NCBI GenBank assembly: GCA_000310025.1
Contig: FN648622.1
Coordinates: 18,858-62,373 of the forward strand
Direction of reading: 5' to 3'
DNA: 43,516 nt
DNA from: Ectocarpus siliculosus
Lineage: Eukaryota > Sar > Phaeophyceae > Ectocarpales > Ectocarpaceae
Below, piece by piece: positions 35,001 to 43,516 of this stretch. Under the pieces are notes generated by a model, which was given only the letters and a program-made list of their open reading frames with translations, was not told the DNA's origin and searched no databases. The stretch's first letter is position 1. Every line of letters starts with the position of its first letter. A program made the translations under genes and the position numbers.

Positions 35001-38000
35001 GCCTCGTTCCCGTACACCGCAGCCTGATCTAAAAAAAATGCGTGCTTGTCTTCCCAGAGCCCGGAAATAGCGCAAATGCGGAGCGAGAACGAACCCCGTC
35101 AGAGGGTTTCAGGTCGAGCGCAACGGCGTTCGGCGGCGTTGACGGGCACAGGTGTTCAAGAAGAACGACCGCGTTCGATGTCTTCCCCAACCCGCAGCCA
35201 CCCCAGCATAAGCCCCGAGCATGCCACTACAAGGGGGCGCGCACAGAGCCGAACTGACTACTACGTCGCGGGTGGTGCTGCGCACTCAGCAACTGCTGAC
35301 AAGGATCAGCAACAAACGGACGCCAGTAAGCGGGGAAGGACGGGGAGGCGTAGTCTCGGTCGCCGGCAAGGAGGGGCTGCCGCAGACGACACCGGCGAGG
35401 ACGCACAACCCTCGTCCCCCTCCTCGGTGTCGAGAGGTACCGGTGCGGCCGCGGGCGGTGGACAGCCGATGATCACGGCTTGCGAGAGCGACATCTGGGC
35501 GTGGGCGTTGATGGTCCTGCAGATGTTCTCCGACGACGTGTGGCCCCCCGGTAGCGGCCAGGTGTGGGTGGATGTCTCTGCGTTAACAAATATCGTGGCT
35601 CGCCCGTACGTTTGGATGGCCGAACAGGACCGAACAGCCGGCAACTGTTGCACAACGAGTGCTTCCGATAGGCTTAGCCTGAAGCCTACCCGTAGCTGGC
35701 ATGAACAGTGCGACACATCTCTTGCGTTTCATCATTGCACTTTTCTGAGCAGCAATCTGGCAGGCCGGAGGAAATGAAAACGGCTAAAACTCTCAGGTAT
35801 GACGTTGATAGTCAAGAACGCCACAGGTTCCCAGGCGCTGGATCAATGTACGGCAGACATTGCAGGGTTTAGAGTACTTGCTGAACGACACATTCAAGCG
35901 CTTTCTCGTTTTCGAGATTCCAGTAATCCCTGTCATCCTTTCCGTGTCTTGCTACAGAAAGGGCTGCCGGCCTTAGAGGCTTTGCTGCTTAGGAGGCAAG
36001 GCGTGGACTCTTGGACTACGGAAGACGTTATCTCATGGCTCCGCGATATTGGGCTGTGGAGCGAGAAAACCGAGAGAGAGGCAAGCTGCGTCATGCCGTA
36101 CCCCCTTGGCCGTCAATAACCAAAGCCAACAAAGTTCGCGCGTGTGCTTGTTCGGCCTGTGCGTTCTACTTTTAGGCGCCGGGAAAGATGGAAGACACGA
36201 TACCGTGGCACTGATCCCGAGATCGATGCTCTAAACTTTGGTTGTCTCACCAGTTAAAAGAAGAAATAGTGGAGGTACTTTTCGTATTTCGTGGTAGAAA
36301 CATGCAACTCAATCGAGCGGGAGGTGCCAACCGTTCACGCCGTCTCTCCCAATCTCTCGGCCTCGCCTCCGGCACGATGTTCACATGTTGCTTCTTGACC
36401 AGATTGTCGGCAGACTGCTCTATCAATTGATCTTTTATCGGATCGTGTGCGTCTTCAGACTGCTGTAAGTTTTCGACGTTTTCACGTATCGAGAACTTCA
36501 ATAAAAATCGGCTGCTGACGCGCAGATTCGCGCTTTCAAGATAGATGGGCCGCACATGCTGGTGCCCACGTGCCGTCGAGATATTGTCGAGAAACTAGGG
36601 CTTTTCATCACCGATGGAGAGCTGTCCTGCAAGCTCTGGGACAGCATTGCCGGGGGGCTGCAGCGGTGGAGCATGCCGTTCTCTCTGGCGCAGGTTTTAC
36701 GGAGGTGAGTGTGAGACGAGTGAAGTACCAACGGTCCGGGATACGAGCTGAAAAGAGGGAAACGGAAACCCCGAAAGCTTCTGATTCAAGTTTCGGCAGT
36801 GCATCACAGGAAGGAAGAACTGATCCTTAGCATCCGTCCGAGGACCATGGGAATCTTAATTTGCCGCCACAAAACGTATACTTGCGACGCATGAAGGGGG
36901 GGGGGGGGTAATGTGGATGACGCGTATATTGGAAGCGTAGGATCCACACCTTCAACACTTGTAGGCGCGGCGCGCCGATGACAGGTGCCTGGCTGACAGC
37001 CCGAAGGACCGGTATTCAAGCATGGAAGAAGTTTGTAGGCTTCTCCGCGGGATCGCGGCAGGCGATGGTGGACGCGATGATGAGGCTTCCGCGGTATCAG
37101 CGGCGAGCGACTACAGCTGTGACGAAAATGTTGCATCCGACAGAGTGCGCACGGGCATGATTCTCAACGACATCGGGGTGAGTTTGGGGCTACGAGACCT
37201 GCAAGGTTAGAGGGTGGCGAGGGCGGGCGTTTAAACGGCATTGAAGCACCTTCGGCAAGTGAAGAACGCCGGAGAGGATGGAAAGGGGGGATGGAGAGGG
37301 GGGTTGTGTCACAGTAGCACGCTAGACTACGGACCTCGTTGGGTTATGAGATGGCCGGCGTATCACAGGATCCAAAGCGCTTGGGCGTACCTAACAATGT
37401 GAACGATACAGGATAAGCGGATCGGCGCACAATGCGCTTCACTCTGCGCACAGGTCAACATGCCCCCTCCCGACCCCCCGATTCGCCACACGATAACCTC
37501 TGGAAACAAACTCCTTCCCTGTTGTTTTATTAGGTGTGCCTGAGCAGCAAAGGCGAGACCGAGGAATCGGAGCGGTACTACAAGATGGCCCTGCTTTCGA
37601 GCGAAGATGTCTTCGAGGCGTACTACAACCTCGGCCTGCTATATAGCACAGCGGCGTTTAACAAGTGAGAGCTGGTGTGTACGCCCCTTACGTCCTCCGC
37701 ATACATAGGAAGGCCCACTAGTCGTCGATCATCACAGCAAGAGCCATAGCAGAGACTGCAGAACATTTCGCCAATCCACATGGCATCGTTCGTCGCTCTT
37801 GAGAGCGTTTCGAAGTCTGGAAACGCTTCCGGTGACACGTACAGGGCGTCTGCGATAGTTATTCTCTGTGTGCTGGGATTCGCGCATATTCCGGCGTGCT
37901 GAGCGAGGTCGCTTGTTTGGTGCGGGGACGGCGCCAACACAAACAACAATAGCCTAAACGAAACAGCTACACTTTGCAACCCACAAGTGAACACCACTTG

Positions 38001-39068
38001 GGTGTAAGCCCGTGACTCTACGAGATTCGTGCCCAACCAGGTTCCGAGAGGCCCAGCAAATGTTTGACGCGGCCACGGAAAGAATGAGTCCCCGCGACCC
38101 GCGCCGCAAGTCCAGCATCGAGCATTCTAAGGCAGCCGCACGCAAGTCCAACTACCACCAATCCCAGGAGGTGGGGCGACATATTTTTGTGTGTTCATGT
38201 GCCCTGACGATGTCACCCGAACGGTACGCGCGCATGCTGATTGGCTCTGTCGTGTGGCGCCACTCGATACCGTGATAAGAAATGCTTGACGGGATATAAA
38301 ACTGAGAGTGTCTTCGACTCTCCGCACACTCTTGCGATCCGTCATTGTGCAATCATACACACTATCTGATGTTGCTATATATCTCTCTCTGTCGACGGAC
38401 GTCTATGGACACTCGTTAACAGGTCCCTGGACGTGCCCATGGACACTCAATCAGGCGACTCTGCGAGAGTATTCACGCGGCCTGTTTTCAAGCACGTGAT
38501 TTAGTTGTCCGATGTACGCCAACGCAACCCAATTCTTTGAATAACGACCTGATCAACCGCTGTCGGCGGAAAAGTTGCAACGTTCGTAGTTCGTTTTTCA
38601 AGTTTGGAAACCACCGCCAGGCCAACCAAAATGCCGGCCTTGCACGAGTGGGTATCGAATTCGCACCCTGTCAAGTCACGAACTAAACCCCCTTTTGTCT
38701 GTCCCTCACTTTTTTCACCCAACCAGATAATGAAAGCTCTCTCCGGGAAGTACAATTGCGTTTCGCCAAACAGTTCCAGGGATAGAGGAGGGTCGGTGGC
38801 CGCACCAACAGGTGGGGCGGCCAGGAGCAGTCACCATGGCGGTGGAAGGGGAGCAATGAGCGAGGGCGCCGACGGCGACAACCGTCGAGCATCTTTCCCC
38901 CCCGAGCAGAAGCACGCGGGCTCGACCTCCGTCAAATCGTTGGGTAGGTCGAGGGCCTCTTCTGCGACGTCCGATGCGTCTGGGACGACGGGAGTTACGC
39001 AGACCCCGCCGTCTTTGCGATCACCACCCCGCATGCGAAGCCCAACCCCATCTAGAGGATCAGGTTAA
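23532..39068 (+). CDS. giant SAM-kinase-TPR-pseudokinase-TPR protein, 23 exons
   Basis: Exons: 23532-23905, 24365-24538, 24871-25048, 25574-26434, 26694-27035, 27356-27529, 28013-28093, 28317-29123, 29485-29838, 30239-30388, 31079-31264, 31494-31772, 32058-32357, 32589-33488, 34216-34434, 35058-35561, 35835-35873, 35958-36080, 36526-36704, 36985-37177, 37534-37664, 38041-38170, 38727-39068. They sum to 7,020 nt (2,339 aa) with every phase matching. Domains: MGAAGS start (possible N-myristoylation); EF-hand-like segment near residues 190-225; SAM about 466-529; kinase 1 with GQGAFGEV (592-599), Lys618, HQD (727-729), Asn734, DFG (747-749) and SPE (958-960), so likely active; TPRs 1166-1320; pseudokinase about 1600-2100 (HRD replaced by LRT at 1723-1725, DFG by PNY at 1743-1745) with a SAM at about 1975-2055 in its C-lobe; TPRs 2130-2226; Ser/Pro-rich tail. 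Likely a signalling scaffold; substrate unknown. Two introns start with GC. Confidence 0.85.
29044..29080 (+). repeat. coding (GCG)n trinucleotide repeat
   Basis: A run of GCG codons in exon 8 of the kinase gene encodes poly-Ala directly after KKKDE, in an insert between the SPE motif and the SDMW motif of kinase 1. Its length is likely to vary between strains. Confidence 0.85.
33844..33995. mobile_element. 152-bp MITE in a kinase-gene intron
   Basis: Inverted ends of 31 bp, 28 matching. The left end reads CACCCCCTGGACCGATTTTC and continues AAAGCTCGATT; the right end, reversed, reads CACCTCCTGTACCAATTTTC and continues AAAGCTCGATT. TA precedes the left end, but TG follows the right end, so a target duplication is imperfect or lost. 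It has no coding capacity. It lies in the intron between exons 14 and 15. Its sequence is unrelated to the MITE at 3509 although its size is nearly equal. Confidence 0.7.
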
Positions 39069-41129
39069 TTGACAAAAAATTATTGCCGTTGTTGTTGAAG
39101 AAATTGCTCTCATGGGTCCCCTAATTTTACTCGGTCGGTCGTCAGTGCCCCGCCCTCTCCAACCCCCCCCCCTTTGGGCCATCGCCCCGAAGTGCATGGA
39201 GTGAGGTGACTGCCTCCCGTCCTAGGAAATTGTGGTCAAAGTGACCGCGTTTGTTCGTAGCGTCCCAGTGTGCCGGACTGACTGACGGGTGTAAGAGTAA
39301 GAATGGCTGGTGAAACATTTCCGTCAGGACATAAAACAAGAAGTTTTTTTTTTGTAAGGCTTACCATATTTTTAAGAAATATACATTACCTCACAGAAAG
39401 ACTACCCGTTCGAGATATTACCATATTTGTTTGTCGGTACGTCGTACTCAAAAATGTGTGATAGGGATTGTATCAAACCTGTGTACCCGTCGGGGGAGGG
39501 TTCTTGTTGCATCATTAAACCCTGTGTTTCTGTTGCTCGCTGGAGGTGCTGTGCCCGCAAAGATTTCCAACCTTTTTCTATAGTGTACCACTAGGTGCTT
39601 CGATGATAGCGTACCATTAGGCACCACGAACGAGAGTAAATCTAGGGAACCTGTCGGACGTTGCTACACGGGCTTCGCCACAATCGACATCCAACGAGAG
39701 AGAGGAGGAGGCGAAATGCGCTCATGAAGAATTTTGTGTGTGTACGGGACCGCACGGGAATCTAACACGTGCTTACCGTAGCATCGACTTGGTCGGGAAT
39801 CACGCAAAATATGGTACCAAGACAATGAGGGCCTGTTCGCAACCCATGCCACCCAGGAACCATGTATATAGAGTCTCGGCGCGAATATCATGTTCGGTTC
39901 GCCCCGATTCCTTGATACTCAGCGATGGAGAAATTCTCTCTCTCTCTTCTCTCGGACCCTGTCGTCAAGCCTCTCTGGTGCGTGTGCAGACGACTACGTA
40001 GGTAAGGAGAACGGAGATAGTTCACTCAGACGAAGTCTACGTCCATCGCCAATGTCCTGCGTGCGTGTGCTTCACCAGTCGGTGCAATGTCCCATCCACC
40101 CCTTCCCGCTCTTGAGTGAACAAACACCTCCCATTTCTGCCTAGCAAGCAAACGAATGTTTTACTTTGACGACGCACGAAACTAAAAACCTTTGCCTACG
40201 TGGAATCGTTTGAGGCGACGATATCCACGGCTCGTACAAAACGCAAGTCTACGGGTTAAAGATGTCGCCGACTCTTCCTCCACCGCGGGAACATCGTTTC
40301 AAGTAGAAAAAAAGATTTAGTCTTCGGTCGGGAAGCTTCACGAAATGCTTCCCTACCCTCTCTGGCCTATACGGTACAGGCGACGAGCGAAGCAGAGAAC
40401 GGCACCGGCGTCGTTGTAGAGCAGCGTTTCAACCACGCGCCAAACGTTTACGCGTGAACGTATTAGCGTTAATTCATTATCCGGAGCGATGCGGCGAGCC
40501 ACCTCTCGCCTAGCCCCCCCCCCAAACCACCCGGACTTGTGCCCCTTAAACTACGCACTCAAATCAGCGGAATATCAAAAACGATGCAACACACAGCAGT
40601 GGCACAAACACGAACACACGCTTTAGAATAGAACCAACGTCTACGACAACGGAAATCAACATACCCCCGAGACCGAGAACAACGAACGAAAACACCACGC
40701 GCTGGTGCGCAGGCAGGTGTCGTACAGACACCCAGATGCACGGGATGACAATACTCATGACTCCACACGGCCCCCTCACGCTATCGTAAAGGCGCGCCCA
40801 ACAGGTGCCTCTACCATGAAAATAGCAGTAAGGAGAGGGCTGCCCCGTGTGGAAGTGCTGGGCGATCATTAGTCAAACTAACCTATGCACCCCTCCCCTG
40901 CCGACCAGTGATTCGACGAAAAAGAGTTGAGCCACAACGATCGTCTTCACATTCACCGGTTCGCGGGTCCCAGACGTTCCACTGCTGTCACCCTACCCTC
41001 AGTCTGCTACCGTCTCACGCTACGCTGAGGTGTAAGACAAGCAACCGGTCGATGATACAACCACGGGCGAACATTGCACACTGCCGCAGTCTGAGATAGA
41101 GCGAACGAAAGATTCGTCAGATCACATCT
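39069..41129. other. intergenic region between convergent kinase and YIPF6 genes
   Basis: About 2 kb holding both 3' UTRs. The minus-strand frame 40564-40869 is hydrophobic (FSFVVLGLGGMLISVVVDVG) but has no splice partner or family and is probably chance. Poly-C/G runs occur near 39164-39173 and 40507-40515. No RNA gene was seen. Confidence 0.5.
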
Positions 41130-42716
41130 TCAGTGTATAACAATCATCCAACTGATGAAGGTGTAGAAGAAGAACACTGGGTACACGGCCAACATCTTGC
41201 GCTCGTCTGAGATGATCTCCGAGATGAACACCTTCGACGCTGTCATTGGGAGCAAGGTAACGAACAGAGACCCGCAACAGAAACGCAAAACAAGGAGGTA
41301 TGTCATGTCGTTGGTCAATGGCTTAAGGGGCAGGAGAAGTAGAGGGGGGAGTAGCAAAAGGAACTCGGCAAGAAAAAAAGAGTCGGAGAAACACAACAGT
41401 TGCAGGGAGGCAAGACCAAACATAAAAACCTCACGAACTCCCCGCTGTGGGGTCGGGGCGGGGCGCAGAAAACAGAACAAAGCATGCCCTTGTGCGACAA
41501 AAGAGCATGACACAAGCGACCAACACAGGATGGCCAACAGAAATGACACATGATAGCGTGTGGGGCATTGCAACCATGTCTGAGATGAACTCCAGCGATC
41601 TCTTTTAGATCCTGTGCTGCCTTCGTAAGAAGAGAGGGGCGGGGGATGGGCTGGCAGGCAACACACACTTTGTGATTTGAAATAACGGGGTTATGATTAT
41701 GGCACAGAACAAAATGATAATCGAAATCCCGAAGAAAGACACGGCTGTCTCGAGTACGCGCAGAAGAAAGTGGGGTGGAAGAGGGTAAAAAACATAATAA
41801 GGCGTTCTGTGTGTCGATTTGAGCTCTTCGGCTGAGAGAAAATCATACCATGGACACGTCGTGTTTGATTGTTGGCAGTCGTCGCCCCTGAACTGTTAGG
41901 CAAGTCAGCTAGAGAGATCAAGACAAAGTCGCCTTGCAGACTCTCCACCGCGAGTACCCAAGGGAACGCTTTCGGAACGTCAGATGGATGGTGTTTACCG
42001 TAAAACCACGGACAACGGAAAAGACGAACGTGTTACTGCCAGGAAATGAAGGGGGTAGCAGTGGAATGAACCCATGTGCGTCTTCGAGCACGTGTCATGG
42101 GGATATCCATTCCACAAAAAACGAGTCAAGAACACAGAACACGAGCGCCTTCAAAGGTGCTACACGGTGTTGCCCCTCCACAAAGCAGTCACCGGTGTGT
42201 GATCGTCCCACATCCGCACGCACTACCTCTGGAGCATCCCGCGTCATGCGCGCGGCCAATCAACAAGTGAAGATAGGCTGGCACTTCGGTTCCCCAGACA
42301 ACGCGAGCTTACCAGCAAGCAACCACCCCAAGGGGCCACGCAAAATACCACCACAACCCCCCCCCCTCCTCCGATCAGACAGGGCGCATGCTCAGCGGTC
42401 GGCCCGGGAGCGCGATCGACGCCAACTGAATCAACACACGGAGTACACACACACACAGCAGGCAAGCAAGACTCGCGGCAGTACTCGGTGCCCACATGTC
42501 TGTTAACTATTTCGCGCACATGCGCTGAGAGAAGATGGACACATCGTGTAGGGCGCATGCATACCTCGGGTTGCCCAGACGAAGCCTACCAGCACAACGG
42601 CCACACGCACGAAGACGTTCATAAAATTGAAGAGGCTCAGGATGAGGCAGACCACCGCCGACACCAGCAGCGGGAACACGCAGTAACCCAGCACGCACAC
42701 GCTCTGGAAGAAGGAG
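41130..42716 (-). CDS. YIPF6: YIPF6-type Yip1-domain Golgi membrane protein, 3' exons only
   Basis: Two exons in transcript order: 42716-42565 (phase 2 in, phase 1 out) and 41239-41130 (TGA at 41132-41130). The joined protein reads FFQSVCVLGYCVFPLLVSAV, then NVFVRVAVVLVGFVWATRAS, then ISDERKMLAVYPVFFFYTFI and SWMIVIH. The signatures SFFQ-VCVLGYCV-PL, FVWATRAS and LAVYPVFxFYxxISWMI are those of YIPF6, a multispanning Yip1-family protein of the Golgi/ER-Golgi membranes that binds Rab machinery (family knowledge). Three or four membrane segments are visible here. The N-terminal cytosolic part and first membrane segments must lie on exons beyond 43516. The last intron is 1,325 bp (41240-42564). 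Confidence 0.9.
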
Positions 42717-42749
42717 CTGCGCACGCGGGCGGCGGGGGGAACCGGGGGG

Positions 42750-43463
42750 GGGGGGGGTGTACTCATAGTCGTGCATGCCGTAGTCGTTTGACCATTGACC
42801 TCGCATCCCTACAAAGCCGGGACGGAGCACGCCGGGTTCTCACCGGACCAGGCTCTCACATCACCAAGCGCGAAGCGCCGTGAGGTATTTGGCGAGTCGC
42901 ATGAAGGGTGAGCTGCATCCTGCTAAGGGTGTTCGGCATCTTGTGCTTACTTCCTTGCGTACGGATGACAGCTACGTATGACTTAATTTATTTTCTGGTG
43001 CTTTCACTTCCAGAGATAGTTGTAAGCACTGTGTAACTGCCTCGAGGAAGCTTGACCATTTTAACACAACGTGGTGCGATCATCCCCCGTTGCGCGGAGT
43101 GAGGTTTCTCGACCCCGCACAACATGATCTACTCGACCACCATTATGGTTACCGCCAAAAAAAAAACCAGAGGTAAAAAAAAAAGACGGTAACCTGGTTG
43201 CCGAGTTCACGAAGTGAATTGGCTTGTTTTACAACGTCGTTGCCAATCGACGAAAACCCAATCCCGATGGCAAACACCGAGTGGGGGGCTTGTTTTACAA
43301 CGTCGTTGCCAAGCGACGAAAACTCAAACCCCGATGGCAAACACCGGGGGGGGCGGCTTGTTTTACAACGTCGTTGCCAAGCGACGAAAACCCAACCCCG
43401 ATGGCAAACACCGAGGGGGGCGGGACGGGGCGGGGCGGGAACGGGGGGGGGGGGGGGGGGGGG
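42750..43463 (-). mobile_element. non-autonomous C-tailed retroelement, most complete copy
   Basis: Read on the minus strand: a C tract (43463 down to 43443), three minisatellite units, a body of about 430 bp matching 13845-14290, the tail GACTACGGCATGCACGACTA followed by TGAGTACA, and a C tract ending near 42750. It lies in an intron of YIPF6, in the same orientation as that gene, and stops about 35 bp before the acceptor of the exon at 42716. Length is about 714 bp. I see no terminal inverted repeat and no coding frame. Confidence 0.8.
43223..43424 (-). repeat. minisatellite, three units of 66-68 bp
   Basis: Units start at 43223, 43289 and 43357. Each contains CTTGTTTTACAACGTCGTTG, then CGACGAAAACCCAA, then CCCGATGGCAAACACCG, and is separated from the next by a short G-rich spacer of varying length. 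At least two inverted units of the same sequence stand at 13712-13840 beside the assembly gap. Confidence 0.92.
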
Positions 43464-43516
43464 TATTACCTATAATATTTTAGCCGCTGTCCGCACGTTT
43501 GCTGCGAAAAGACCGC
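43464..43516. other. window end, intron of YIPF6
   Basis: Fifty-three bases after the G run, AT-richer, with no recognisable exon. Upstream YIPF6 exons must lie further to the right. Confidence 0.4.

Noticed and set aside
40564-40869. Hydrophobic minus-strand frame resembling a membrane protein.
   Set aside because: It lies beyond the YIPF6 stop, has no phase-matched neighbour exon and no recognised motif. Probably chance in 3' UTR or intergenic DNA.
41934-42506. 190-codon + strand frame in the YIPF6 intron.
   Set aside because: Low-complexity, His/Thr/Ser-rich, no motif, and antisense within an intron whose flanking exons are firmly identified.
43223-43424. Minisatellite unit contains GTTTTACAACGTCGT, also found in the lacZ-alpha region of cloning vectors.
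   Set aside because: The match stops after about 15 bases, the rest of the unit differs, and diverged copies sit inside a dispersed element at two loci. Vector contamination is unlikely.

Overview
The window reads as nuclear DNA of a photosynthetic, flagellate-forming stramenopile, most likely a brown alga (inference). The grounds are many short GC-rich exons with GT-AG and a few GC-AG introns, a protein with a heterokont-style bipartite plastid presequence (signal peptide then Phe), a ciliary gene (CFAP418), a YIPF6-type Golgi gene, and mostly alternating gene strands. There is a 100-N assembly gap at 13590-13689. All gene models were built by eye from splice signals, reading phase and protein motifs; every multi-exon model given as firm keeps phase across all of its junctions.

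Layout from left to right. (1) + strand, 91-3215: 3' part of a PHD-finger protein with two PHD modules and a C-terminal Myb/telobox-like domain. (2) A 153-bp TA-flanked MITE at 3509-3661. (3) - strand, 4359-5786: an unrecognised membrane protein, divergent from (4) + strand, 6263-9668: CFAP418 (C8orf37) in six exons. (5) - strand, 11904-17806: a plastid-targeted protein of 474 aa in seven exons. Its fifth intron holds a cluster of retroelement pieces and the gap. (6) + strand, about 18788-22096: an unrecognised multi-exon gene. (7) + strand, 23532-39068: a 23-exon gene for a protein of about 2,339 aa. It carries a putative myristoylation start, an EF-hand-like segment, SAM, a protein kinase with a huge activation-loop insert, TPRs, a pseudokinase whose C-lobe holds a second SAM, more TPRs and a Ser-rich tail. 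(8) - strand, 41130-42716: the last two exons of a YIPF6 gene whose 5' part lies beyond the window.

Mobile DNA is the second theme. A non-LTR retrotransposon 3' end (14575-14865) and at least three non-autonomous pieces end in the same short tail followed by a C-rich tract, and the larger copies begin with a 66-68 bp minisatellite. One copy ends about 35 bp from a YIPF6 splice acceptor. The most novel candidate here is the giant kinase-pseudokinase scaffold gene; the shared-tail, C-tailed retroelement family comes next.
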